Source: Xanthocytophaga sp031424975 (GTDB lineage Bacteria > Bacteroidota > Bacteroidia > Cytophagales > 172606-1). From it: a DNA stretch of 9,327 bases. This document shows, one piece after another, positions 1 to 6,146 of the stretch. The stretch spans positions 1 to 9,327 of the forward strand of contig JANPIL010000344.1 of NCBI GenBank assembly GCA_031424975.1, written 5' to 3'. Both the position numbers and the translations under genes were made by a program. Under the pieces are notes generated by a model. That model ran no database searches. It was given only the letters and a program-made list of their open reading frames with translations, and was not told where the DNA came from. The number at the start of each line of letters is the position of its first letter. The first letter of the stretch is position 1.

Positions 1-594
1 ACGAAAGTCCGGTTTTTGGAGAGTGGCAAAACCATCGGCGAATTGACGACCAAAGACGATGGGGCGTTTAATTTCCGGGTGCAGGAAGGCAAAAACTACA
101 CCATTGTGGCCGAGAAAATTGACTATCTGACGCGCCGCGAACCGTTTTCCATGTCGGGCCGCACCATACCGCAGGAGTTGCTTATCAAGCCGGTCACCGA
201 CACCACGTTCCGCATCAAAGTGCCGCTTGACCCCGAAGAAAAAGGCGTGACGCTGACCCTGAACATCTACTATGACTTGGACAAGGATGCCATCCGGCCC
301 GATGCCGCCGTGGAACTGGACCGGGTGGTGGAGTTTTTGAACGACAACCCGCGCATCAAGGCCGAACTGGGCTCGCACACCGACACCCGCGCCGACGACA
401 ATTACAACATGGACTTGTCGCGCCGCCGCGCTAACTCGGCCGTGGCCTACCTTATTTCCAAGGGCATCACCGCCGCCCGCATCGCCGCCAAAGGCTACGG
501 CGAAACCCAACTGATTGTGGCCGAGGCGCAAACCGAAGAGGAACACCAGCAAAACCGCCGCACCGAAATCCGCGTGGTGGACGTGCAAAAGTGA
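1..594 (+). CDS. OmpA-family outer-membrane protein, C-terminal part (5' end outside window)
   Basis: The reading frame is open from base 1 and ends at TGA 592-594, so the start lies upstream of the window. About the first 65 visible residues (SGKTIGELTTKDDGAFNF, then a YTIVAEK strand) look like the end of a carboxypeptidase-regulatory-like beta-sandwich. The last 115 or so form an OmpA/MotB peptidoglycan-binding domain, with NIYYDLDKDAIRPDA opening it, then GSHTDTR, LSRRRANSAVAYL, KGYGETQL and NRRTEIRV. The Asp of HTDTR and the Arg of LSRRRA are the residues that hold diaminopimelate in this family. Bacteroidota commonly have long OmpA proteins with PD40-like repeats, this sandwich and a terminal OmpA domain; that the missing part has PD40 repeats is inference. 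Likely role: anchoring the outer membrane to peptidoglycan. A strong hairpin follows 6 bases after the stop, so the transcript probably ends here. Confidence 0.93.
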   Translation, partial: TKVRFLESGKTIGELTTKDDGAFNFRVQEGKNYTIVAEKIDYLTRREPFSMSGRTIPQELLIKPVTDTTFRIKVPLDPEEKGVTLTLNIYYDLDKDAIRPDAAVELDRVVEFLNDNPRIKAELGSHTDTRADDNYNMDLSRRRANSAVAYLISKGITAARIAAKGYGETQLIVAEAQTEEEHQQNRRTEIRVVDVQK

Positions 595-599
595 TACGC

Positions 600-652
600 G
601 GAATGACAAAAACCCCGCAGGTTTCCGAAACCTGCGGGGTTTTTGTCATTCC
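600..652 (+). terminator. 53-base perfect hairpin terminator after the OmpA gene
   Basis: Bases 600-625 and 627-652 are perfect reverse complements around base 626. The stem has the form GGAATGACAAAAACCCCG / CGGGGTTTTTGTCATTCC with a CAGGTTTC/GAAACCTG core. The inner GC stem followed by TTTTT (640-644) fits a Rho-independent terminator for the OmpA transcript. The matching AAAAA on the left arm would let it work for leftward transcription too, such as that coming from the lipoprotein genes. The outer arms (GGAATGAC/GTCATTCC) belong to the adjacent palindromic repeat. Confidence 0.8.
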
Positions 653-743
653 GACGGAAGAGGAATCTGGCCTGCACTTGCAGCAAACCCAAGTTTTACT
701 GTGCGGCAAACGCCCGATTCCTCCTTTGTTGAAATGAATGACA
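644..743. repeat. REP/MITE-like palindromic element of about 100 bases
   Basis: The left end (644-667, TGTCATTCCGAC then GGAAGAGGAATC) is matched by the reverse complement of the right end (716-743, TGTCATTC, ATTTCAACAAA, GGAGGAATC) with a few small differences. The interior contains a smaller dyad, CTGCA/TGCAG, near 671-682. No open reading frame of note lies inside. The terminal motif GTCATTCCGACGGAAG...GGAATC resembles short mobile repeats I associate with Bacteroidota genomes; that link is from memory, not from a search. The element's left arm overlaps the OmpA terminator hairpin. Confidence 0.5.
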
Positions 744-747
744 AGAC

Positions 748-780
748 AAAATAGTATGTTTCAAAAAGCCCAAACCCGCC
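748..780 (+). repeat. Intergenic 33-base repeat, copy 1
   Basis: Starts AAAATAGTATG and ends AAGCCCAAACCCGCC, with the middle TTTCAAA as a small dyad. It begins one base beyond the stop codon of the minus-strand lipoprotein gene at 782, so that gene reads through it as a 3' untranslated segment. Confidence 0.8.
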
Positions 781-781
781 C

Positions 782-1216
782 TCAGTCTATTCTCTTGTAG
801 CGTCTTTGCCGCTGGCCGTTGCTTGTTTTTACGCTCAGCATCTGCGCATCCACATTGGTGACAGACCAAGACAGGCTGGCCTCAGGACTGGACGGGTCAA
901 TCATCATGCAATCAATCAACTCGCAACCTTCGCCTCCAAATCTGAGTAGAATAGTTTTGTCACCTTCTGCTTTGTAGGGAACCGGGCTACAGCAGCCCCG
1001 TATCTTGAATCCGTCGGAAGTTGTGTAATTGATTGTGCCATCGGCAAGGATTTCAAGTATGGGGGAGTCGGGCGGTGCGTCCTCCCATTTTCCATTCATT
1101 TCCTGCACAGCCGACAACTGCCATCGGCCAGCTAAAGATGTCGGCTCAAGAGTTTCTTTCTCCTTACAAGCGTTGAACAACAACACTACTGCGAGCAATG
1201 ACAGCCATTTTTTCAT
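782..1216 (-). CDS. Small lipoprotein, lipocalin-like fold suspected (paralogue 1)
   Basis: A 144-residue protein. I start it at ATG 1216 and not further upstream because MKKWLSLLAVVLLFNAC is a complete lipoprotein signal with lipobox FNAC (Cys17), and because the paralogue at 1372-1809 starts at the same place. After a short charged linker (KEKETLEPTS), the motif LAGRWQLSAVQ resembles the opening G-x-W strand of lipocalin-like domains common in small Bacteroidota lipoproteins; this is a weak family guess. The central block (NGKWEDAPPDSPILEILADG, then INYTT) is nearly identical to the paralogue. The C-terminal third is diverged but keeps the GCC and C-x4-C cysteine pairs. Expected location: outer membrane or periplasmic leaflet. 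Function unknown. It is the downstream product of a tandem duplication and lies 155 bases beyond the other copy, with an acyl-carrier remnant and a repeat between them. Confidence 0.82.
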   Translation of the reverse strand: MKKWLSLLAVVLLFNACKEKETLEPTSLAGRWQLSAVQEMNGKWEDAPPDSPILEILADGTINYTTSDGFKIRGCCSPVPYKAEGDKTILLRFGGEGCELIDCMMIDPSSPEASLSWSVTNVDAQMLSVKTSNGQRQRRYKRID

Positions 1217-1232
1217 GAGAAATTTGTTTTGA

Positions 1233-1290
1233 AAGGTGGAACAGGTAATTTTTTCCGCGCACAAAGCCGGTCACGCACATGGCGGATGTT
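1233..1290 (-). pseudogene. Decayed 3' fragment of the acyl carrier protein gene
   Basis: The DNA just upstream of lipoprotein 1 is clearly similar to the end of the acyl carrier gene plus spacer that sits upstream of lipoprotein 2 (1826-1892). On the plus strand, ACAAAGCCGGTCACGCAC here matches ACAAAACCAGGTCGCGCAC there, and both are followed by GCGGA and preceded by a GAAAGGTG-type spacer. Roughly three quarters of bases match by eye, with single-base gaps that shift the frame. There is no start, no carrier serine and no usable frame, so it is a remnant carried along in the tandem duplication. Confidence 0.7.
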
Positions 1291-1337
1291 GCCGGTGGAA
1301 AGCGAACCATCAGTGCTATCGCCGGTTCAAGACAAAA

Positions 1338-1370
1338 AATATAGTATCTCTTCAAAAGCCCAAACCCGCC
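1338..1370 (+). repeat. Intergenic 33-base repeat, copy 2
   Basis: Reads AATATAGTATC, TCTTCAAAAG, then CCCAAACCCGCC. As with copy 1, it ends one base from the stop codon of a minus-strand lipoprotein (TGA 1374-1372). It was therefore probably part of the unit that was duplicated. Confidence 0.8.
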
Positions 1371-1371
1371 T

Positions 1372-1809
1372 TCAGTTTAGTTTTCTGAACCGTAGTTTCC
1401 GTTGGCTGTCACCGATTTTCACTTCCAGTATGTCCCCGTCAATTCCAGTGACAGGCCAATCAAAGATAGGCGGTGGCGGCGGGAATAAGATACTTGACAG
1501 ACAAGCCATACCATTGCAAATTTCGGGTTCAAACCTGAGGAGAATGGTTTTGTTGCCTTCCGCTTTGTAGGGAATTGGGCTACAGCAGCCAGGTATTTTT
1601 ATTCCGTCAACGGTCGTGTAATTGATTGAGCCATCGGCAAGGATTTCGAGTATGGGGGAATCGGGCGGTGCGTCCTCCCATTTTCCATTCAGTCCCTGCA
1701 CAAGCGACAGTTGCCATTTGCCCACCAAAAGCGTCGGTTCGGAAGCCTCTTTTTTCTCGCAGGCGTTTAGTATCATCATTAATACGAACAAAGGAATCCA
1801 TTTTTTCAT
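1372..1809 (-). CDS. Small lipoprotein, lipocalin-like fold suspected (paralogue 2)
   Basis: A 145-residue protein with signal MKKWIPLFVLMMILNAC and lipobox LNAC (Cys17). The mature part opens with EKKEASEPTLLVGKWQL, the G-x-W pattern of lipocalin-like lipoproteins. It then shares NGKWEDAPPDSPILEILADG and GCCSPIPYKAEG almost exactly with paralogue 1. The C-terminal part differs: a run of five prolines (FPPPPPIF), then DWPVTGIDGDILEV and a basic tail. Conserved cysteines (GCC and C-x4-C) could form disulfides in the periplasm; this is inference. It starts only 13 bases after the acyl carrier gene stops, so the two are almost surely co-transcribed. Because it still has the intact acyl carrier gene upstream, this is probably the original locus. 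Function unknown. Confidence 0.83.
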   Translation of the reverse strand: MKKWIPLFVLMMILNACEKKEASEPTLLVGKWQLSLVQGLNGKWEDAPPDSPILEILADGSINYTTVDGIKIPGCCSPIPYKAEGNKTILLRFEPEICNGMACLSSILFPPPPPIFDWPVTGIDGDILEVKIGDSQRKLRFRKLN

Positions 1810-1822
1810 GGGGAATTTGTTT

Positions 1823-2071
1823 TTAGAAAGGTGAGACGGATAATTTCCTATCCACGGACAAAACCAGGTCGCGCACGTTGCGGACGCGGTCTAGCTCGGT
1901 ATCGGCAAGCTGAATTTTGTAGGCATCCTCCACGTACACCACCAGTTCGGTAAACTCCAATGAACTCATGCCCAGATCATTGTAAAACGATTTGCCGGGC
2001 TGCACGGCAGATGTGTGGATGAGGAAATGTTCTTCCAGGATTTTCCCGATCCGTTGAAAGGTTTGGCTCAT
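1823..2071 (-). CDS. Free-standing acyl carrier protein (phosphopantetheine carrier)
   Basis: An 82-residue acidic helical protein of normal carrier-protein length. Helix 1 is MSQTFQRIGKILEEHF. The modification site lies in NDLGMSSLEFTELVVYVED, with Ser37 expected to receive 4'-phosphopantetheine. Helix 3 and the end are DTELDRVRNVRDLVLSVDRKL. The usual D-S-L signature is S-S-L here, so the Asp before the carrier Ser is replaced by Ser36. The following EF-x-ELV-x-x-VED matches the acidic recognition helix of the family. It carries acyl groups as thioesters in the cytoplasm. It lacks fabF or fabD neighbours, so it is unlikely to be the housekeeping AcpP; a specialised lipid or secondary-metabolite role is inference. 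It sits 13 bases upstream of a lipoprotein gene. No clear TAnnTTTG promoter was found just upstream. Confidence 0.85.
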   Translation of the reverse strand: MSQTFQRIGKILEEHFLIHTSAVQPGKSFYNDLGMSSLEFTELVVYVEDAYKIQLADTELDRVRNVRDLVLSVDRKLSVSPF

Positions 2072-2166
2072 ATTCTTGCTGATGGGATGGTTTTTGAATC
2101 GTGCGTTTTTGCCAAAGCGGCATCGCCTGGGTCAGACACACGATTTGCCCGAAAGGTTGCACGGGC

Positions 2167-2202
2167 GGCGGGGGTTTGGCATTTTTTTTCGATACTATTT
2201 TT
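2167..2202 (-). repeat. Intergenic repeat, copy 3 (supplies a stop codon)
   Basis: On the minus strand this reads AAAAATAGTATCG, a run of A, then TGCCAAACCCCCGCC. It is 36 bases, slightly longer in the middle than the 33-base copies. The TAG of AAATAGTAT (2197-2195) is the in-frame stop codon of the beta-barrel gene, so the repeat overlaps the end of that coding region. Confidence 0.75.
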
Positions 2203-2929
2203 CGGTTCGCCTCTTTTTCCTCGCCTTCCGCCAGTCTTTCACATCATCCGTTAAACGGTTGAGGAAAAAAGCCAGCCTGATTGTGTAGAATACCCCGTCG
2301 TAATCGGCTGCCAAGTCCTTGCCTTCCAGCACATAGCGGTATCCCGCCAAGGCGTTCAGTCCGAACCACTGCAACGGACGAAAATGCCGGATGGCGGGCG
2401 GCTTGAGGATGACCGACACGCCCAGGCCCGCCGGCACAAAACCGCCGCTCCGGCCTGCTTGCGCGATTTCGGCGGCGGCATCGTAATAACGTTCGGCTGC
2501 CCGGCCATAACCGATTTCAAGTGGCGTGCTGACGAGCCAGTACTGGCGGCGCAACCAGAATGGCTCGAAATACGCGGTGCCGAAATCCAGTTTGCGCGTG
2601 GCGTAGCAGCCGGTGCAGGCAAGGCCGGAGTTGTCGGGCTGGGTGCGCAGGTTGTCGGTTCGGGTGTTGAGAAAATAATAGCCGAGTCCGGCCTTGTATG
2701 CCTTTTGTGTTTCCACGATTACACCCGCCCGCAAACCCCGGATGCGCACATTGGCGGATTCCTGGTTATGATCCCGCAGCGTCGAAAAACGTATGTCAAG
2801 GCCGGCTGTGGGTTTGATGGTGCGTTTTCCGGCAACGGAAGGCTCCGTGCTGATGGGCAGCACTTCTTGAGCAGGCAGGCGGCAGGCCACAAAAATCAGC
2901 AGCAGGCCGGGCAAGGTTTTGTTTTTCAC
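2195..2929 (-). CDS. Secreted probable outer-membrane beta-barrel protein, unknown function
   Basis: A 244-residue protein. The start is GTG at 2929-2927; the nearest upstream ATG is out of frame, and GTG puts a good signal peptide at the N-terminus (KNKTLPGLLLIFVACRLPAQ, cleavage likely after Gln21). FVAC at 13-16 could also be read as a lipobox, which is an alternative. The mature part alternates aromatic and polar residues in short strands (AGLGYYFLNTRTD, LDFGTAYFEPFWL, FGLNALAGYRYVL, DGVFYTIRLAFFL), as in small outer-membrane barrels of Bacteroidota, but I recognise no family. A C-x-x-C pair lies in LACTGCYATRK. The tail is strongly basic (KDWRKARKKRRTEK). Its stop codon lies inside repeat copy 3, so the last residues may be a recent addition. 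It lies 142 bases downstream of tolC, on the same strand; whether it belongs to the efflux transcript is not known. Confidence 0.78.
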   Translation of the reverse strand: MKNKTLPGLLLIFVACRLPAQEVLPISTEPSVAGKRTIKPTAGLDIRFSTLRDHNQESANVRIRGLRAGVIVETQKAYKAGLGYYFLNTRTDNLRTQPDNSGLACTGCYATRKLDFGTAYFEPFWLRRQYWLVSTPLEIGYGRAAERYYDAAAEIAQAGRSGGFVPAGLGVSVILKPPAIRHFRPLQWFGLNALAGYRYVLEGKDLAADYDGVFYTIRLAFFLNRLTDDVKDWRKARKKRRTEK

Positions 2930-2985
2930 GGGTTTGGCGTTTTGGGCATTGGCTGGCTCTGCGCGGGTTTTCTTGAACCGGAAGA

Positions 2986-3016
2986 GCGGGTTTGGGCTTT
3001 TTAAAAGATACTATTT
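2986..3016 (-). repeat. Intergenic repeat, copy 4, plus a half copy near 2929-2945
   Basis: On the minus strand it reads AAATAGTATC, TTTTAAAAAG, CCCAAACCCGC. The central CTTTTTAAAAG is a nearly perfect dyad. About 40 bases closer to the beta-barrel gene, the right half recurs (AACGCCAAACCCG) directly before and into that gene's GTG start. The gap between tolC and the beta-barrel gene therefore holds one and a half copies. Confidence 0.75.
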
Positions 3017-3071
3017 CCGTGCCGACACCCCGTTTGCCACCGCACCCGGCTTACCGGCTCGGTTTTCGGCC

Positions 3072-4373
3072 TTACCAAAACTTGCTGCCTGCCAAGCGGC
3101 CCAACTGCAACTGCGCCAGCACCAGTTGGTATTTGAACTGCAACTCGCCCAACTGCGACTCTTCCAAGGCCGTTTGCGATGTGAGCAGGTCCAGGTTCGT
3201 GATCACACCGTTCTGGTAGCGCGTGTTGGCCAGTTTTACGGCATATTGTGCTTGTTGCACTTGCTGGGCATACATTTCCAGTTTGCGTTGGGCGGCTTTC
3301 AAATCGTTTTGCGCCTGCTCCACGTCGCTTTTCAGCGTTAATTGCTGTGTTTCGGTAGTGTATTGCGACAGTTTCTGGTTTAGTTTGGCAATTTCTATCT
3401 GTTGTTTGGCACGGTGGCCGCTGTAGATGGGCAGCAAAAACCGCACCCCGGCCAAGGTATTGAAGCGGAAGCGGTCAATTTCGGGCACAATGCCGTTTTT
3501 GAAACCCGCCGAACCGTTGAAACCCAGCGTGGGCAGCGTGCCGCGCTGGGCAATGCCAAGGTCGCGTGCGGCTATCTGTTCGCGGTTTTGGGCCAGTTTC
3601 AAATCCCAGTTACCGGTCTGGGCTTGGTTCAGTTCGGCTTCGGCGGCGTTCCAAACAAATTCCGCATCAGCGGGAATGATGCCGCGCGCATCCTTGCCGG
3701 TAACGGTGTTGAGCAATATGTATTGTTTGTCCAATTGCGTTTGCAAGTCCACGAGCCGGGTTTCGGCGTTTTTGTAGCGCACCTGTGTGGCTATCAGGTT
3801 GTAGTCAATCTCGTCGCCGTCTTTAATCTTGTCGGCAATCACCTTTTCGTTTTCGCGCAGCAACTGAATCTGCGCTTTTTGCACCTCAATGGATTTTTGC
3901 AGGAACACGATTCCGTAGTAAAACGCGGCCACTTGGTAGGCCAGCGTGTGTTTGAGGCTTTCCACGCCGGTGTTGGCCAGGGTTTCGTCGGCGCGCGATT
4001 TTTCAACGTTGGCGGCAGTGCGGCCAAAATCCCAGATGGTCTGGTTCAGAGTCAGTGCCGTGTTGTAATTGTTGTTGGGCTGGAATTGCGTTCGCACCTC
4101 ATTGCCCGGCAGCGGCAGCGTAATCACCCCCACCGGGTCAATGCGCGTGTAGCTGGCATCAAGCGAAAGCACCGGCAGGTTCTGGCTCTGCGCCACGCGG
4201 GTGCGGTACGCGCTGATGGCCGCCGCCTGCTGCTGCTCCTTGATTTTGGGATAATAATCCAGCGATTGCCGCACCAGCGAAACCAATGGATTGGGCGGAT
4301 TGACGGCCTGCGCAAAACCAACGGATACGCAAAGGCCGAAGAAAAGGAGGGAGGTTTGGATGTTTTTTTTCAT
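3072..4373 (-). CDS. tolC: TolC-family outer-membrane efflux channel
   Basis: A 433-residue protein. The signal peptide is MKKNIQTSLLFFGLCVSVGFAQA, with cleavage around residues 22-23. Two homologous halves each carry long amphipathic helices rich in Gln, Ala, Leu and Asn: SLDYYPKIKEQQQAAAISAY, then NQTIWDFGRTAANVEKSRAD in the first half, and LDLKLAQNREQIAARDLGIA-type helices with LLPIYSGHRAKQQIEIAK in the second. The motifs LNQTIWDFGR and LPIYSGHRAKQQI followed by QNDLKAAQRK and LTSQTALEESQ are typical of this family. Trimers form an outer-membrane barrel and a periplasmic tunnel that docks with an HlyD-type adaptor. It is shorter than E. coli TolC, as many Bacteroidota members are. It follows the emrB-like gene on the same strand after 99 bases and should supply the exit duct of that pump. 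A short A-rich stretch precedes the ATG. Confidence 0.93.
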   Translation of the reverse strand: MKKNIQTSLLFFGLCVSVGFAQAVNPPNPLVSLVRQSLDYYPKIKEQQQAAAISAYRTRVAQSQNLPVLSLDASYTRIDPVGVITLPLPGNEVRTQFQPNNNYNTALTLNQTIWDFGRTAANVEKSRADETLANTGVESLKHTLAYQVAAFYYGIVFLQKSIEVQKAQIQLLRENEKVIADKIKDGDEIDYNLIATQVRYKNAETRLVDLQTQLDKQYILLNTVTGKDARGIIPADAEFVWNAAEAELNQAQTGNWDLKLAQNREQIAARDLGIAQRGTLPTLGFNGSAGFKNGIVPEIDRFRFNTLAGVRFLLPIYSGHRAKQQIEIAKLNQKLSQYTTETQQLTLKSDVEQAQNDLKAAQRKLEMYAQQVQQAQYAVKLANTRYQNGVITNLDLLTSQTALEESQLGELQFKYQLVLAQLQLGRLAGSKFW

Positions 4374-4381
4374 GGCATCAG

Positions 4382-4469
4382 GGGCCTCCAGCAGAGGGGG
4401 CTTAGGATGGGCGGGTTTGGCGTTTTGAAAAGATACTGTTTTTAAACTCCCCTTTCGGGGGTTGGGAGG
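4382..4469. repeat. Two G/C-rich hairpin-type repeats flanking repeat copy 5
   Basis: Bases 4382-4402 (GGGCCTCCAGCAGAGGGGGCT) and 4448-4469 (TCCCCTTTCGGGGGTTGGGAGG) resemble the CCCCCTCC-loop-GGAGGGGG family seen again at 8615-8653 and 8716-8745. They lie on either side of intergenic repeat copy 5, between the emrB stop and the tolC start. The right one can fold as CCCC-TTTC-GGGG. Neither has a clear U-run on the gene strand, so attenuation rather than full termination would be the most they could do. Confidence 0.45.
4410..4442 (-). repeat. Intergenic 33-base repeat, copy 5
   Basis: On the minus strand it reads AAAACAGTATC, TTTTCAAAA, CGCCAAACCCGCC. It lies in the 99-base gap between emrB and tolC. 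The core has one change, CAGTAT for TAGTAT. The central CTTTTCAAAACG keeps the T/A dyad. Confidence 0.8.
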
Positions 4470-4472
4470 CGG

Positions 4473-6047
4473 CTAATGTGCTTCTGCCGCAACTTTGGCG
4501 GCATCGGCATCAACTTTGTTTTTGCGTGGCAACAGGAAAATCAATGGGAAAACGATGATGAAAAACACGGCTACGATGCGGAACGTGTCCAAGTATGCCA
4601 GCATATAGGCTTGTTTCATCACCGCCAGTTCCATTTGCCTGTAGGCTATTTGCGTGGAGTTGAAAAACTCGCCCGTGCGGGCGGCGATGTTGCTGCTGGC
4701 CGCGCCTATCCGTTCAATGAAAAGCGGGTTTTCGGTGGTCATGTTTGCCATCAGGTCGGTGCGGTGCTGGGCGGTGCGCGTGGTAACGTAGTTATTGGCG
4801 ATGGCAATGCCAAACGCGCCGCCCAGTTGCCGCATCATGTTGTTGAGCGAAATGCCCGCCGGAAACTCGTGCGGCTTGAGCCCGGCCACCGCTTGGTTGA
4901 TGAGTGGCAGTTGCAGCATAGAAACGCCCAGCACGCGCAGCAGTTGCGACGGGAAAAAATCCCACATACCGGCCTCGCCATTCATGGAGCCGCCCCAAAA
5001 ACCGAAAATGATGAAAATCACGAACCCGCCGATGATGAACGGCAGCGGCGGTGCGCCCTTGGACATTTGCTTGCCGATAATCGGGAACAAGGGTATGGCC
5101 ACCAGCGTGGGGAACAGCAGCGAAAGCCCCGTCATGGTGGGTGTGAAACCGTTGATGCGCTGCACCATGACCGGATACACGAACACCGACGTGAACAACC
5201 CGATGCCCGACACGAATGTGAACAGCAGCGTCAGCGACAGGGTGCGGTGTTTCAGCACGCGCAGGTTCACCACGGGTTGCGTGGCTCCGCGCAATTCCCA
5301 GACCACAAAACCGACCAGCCCAACCACCGCCGCCGTGGTGAACAGCACAATCATGTTGGAATCGAACCAGTCTTCCGACTCGCCTTTTTCCAGCACAAAC
5401 TGCAACGAACCCACACCCGCCGCCAGCAGCAGGATGCCCAGGTAGTCAATGGAAATGGACTTTTTCCGTTCGCCTTCGCCCGCCTTTCTCTCAATGAAGA
5501 AAATGGTCAGGATGGCGGCCAGGATGCCGATGGGGATATTGACGTAGAAAATATCCTCCCACGAAAGGTTGTCAATAATCACGCCGCCCAAGAAAGGTCC
5601 CAGCGTTGGCCCGAGCACGATGCCCATACCGAACAACCCCGCCGCAATGCCCCGGTCTTTGGGTTCAAAAGCATCGAACAAAATGCTCTGCGATGTGGAT
5701 AGCAGTGCCCCGCCGCCAATGCCCTGCAAAAACCGCCAGAACACGATTTCGCCCAACGTATCGGAAGCCCCGCAGAAATACGATGCAACCGTGAACAGGA
5801 TGATGGAGGCCAGATAGTAGTTCTTGCGCCCGAAATAATCGGCCAGAAAGCCCGTCATCGGAATCACAATCACGTTGGCAATGGCATACGAGGTCACCAC
5901 CCACGCAATATCCTCGATGGTGGCACCCAACGCACCCGACATTTCGGTTAGGGCCACGTTCACAATCGTGACATCGAGCAACTCCATGATGGCTGCCGTG
6001 ATGGTGGTGAGTACAACGATGAATTTGCCAAAACCTTTTGCTGCCAT
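4473..6047 (-). CDS. emrB: EmrB-like drug:H+ antiporter (MFS, DHA2 family, 14 helices)
   Basis: A 524-residue, very hydrophobic inner-membrane protein of the usual length for 14-helix DHA2 transporters. Helix 1 carries MELLDVTIVNVAL (residues 21-33), the family's motif with a membrane-embedded Asp25. The cytoplasmic loop motif A is GFLADYFGRK (66-75). WRFLQGIGGGAL (104-115) follows. Motif C of antiporters is GIVLGPTLGPFLGG (142-155), then WEDIFYVNIPIG. Late features include NNMMRQLGGAFGIAIAN and YMLAYLDTFR before the last helix. It exports hydrophobic compounds using the proton gradient, and with the adjacent HlyD/EmrA protein and TolC forms a tripartite pump. Substrate cannot be read from the sequence. 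It starts 99 bases after emrA stops, and that gap contains a repeat copy. The ATG at 6047 is preceded by an A-rich stretch (CTGAAAAC). Confidence 0.95.
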   Translation of the reverse strand: MAAKGFGKFIVVLTTITAAIMELLDVTIVNVALTEMSGALGATIEDIAWVVTSYAIANVIVIPMTGFLADYFGRKNYYLASIILFTVASYFCGASDTLGEIVFWRFLQGIGGGALLSTSQSILFDAFEPKDRGIAAGLFGMGIVLGPTLGPFLGGVIIDNLSWEDIFYVNIPIGILAAILTIFFIERKAGEGERKKSISIDYLGILLLAAGVGSLQFVLEKGESEDWFDSNMIVLFTTAAVVGLVGFVVWELRGATQPVVNLRVLKHRTLSLTLLFTFVSGIGLFTSVFVYPVMVQRINGFTPTMTGLSLLFPTLVAIPLFPIIGKQMSKGAPPLPFIIGGFVIFIIFGFWGGSMNGEAGMWDFFPSQLLRVLGVSMLQLPLINQAVAGLKPHEFPAGISLNNMMRQLGGAFGIAIANNYVTTRTAQHRTDLMANMTTENPLFIERIGAASSNIAARTGEFFNSTQIAYRQMELAVMKQAYMLAYLDTFRIVAVFFIIVFPLIFLLPRKNKVDADAAKVAAEAH

Positions 6048-6072
6048 GTTTTCAGTAAGGGTGCTGGGTCGG

Positions 6073-6105
6073 AAAATAGTATGTTTTCAAAAGGCAAAAC
6101 CTGCC
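6073..6105 (+). repeat. Intergenic 33-base repeat, copy 6
   Basis: Reads AAAATAGTATG, TTTTCAAAAG, GCAAAACCTGCC. Its orientation relative to the surrounding minus-strand genes is opposite to that of copy 5, which shows that the element is not tied to one direction of transcription. It lies between emrA and emrB. Confidence 0.8.
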
Positions 6106-6146
6106 AGCCGGGTCGTCATTGCGAGACGCAAGAATGGAGGCGGTCT

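Noticed and set aside
1217..1264. Longer start for lipoprotein 1 at ATG 1264
   Set aside because: It would bury the lipoprotein signal behind 16 extra residues; the paralogue starts at the equivalent of 1216.
3402..4445. A 347-codon open frame on the plus strand opposite tolC
   Set aside because: It lies antisense to a clear TolC gene, its translation is low-complexity and matches nothing, and the opposite frame explains the codon pattern. It is a shadow.
4476..5702. A 408-codon open frame on the plus strand opposite the MFS pump
   Set aside because: The product is rich in His, Gln, Arg and Asn with no domain; it mirrors the codon bias of the well-supported pump gene.
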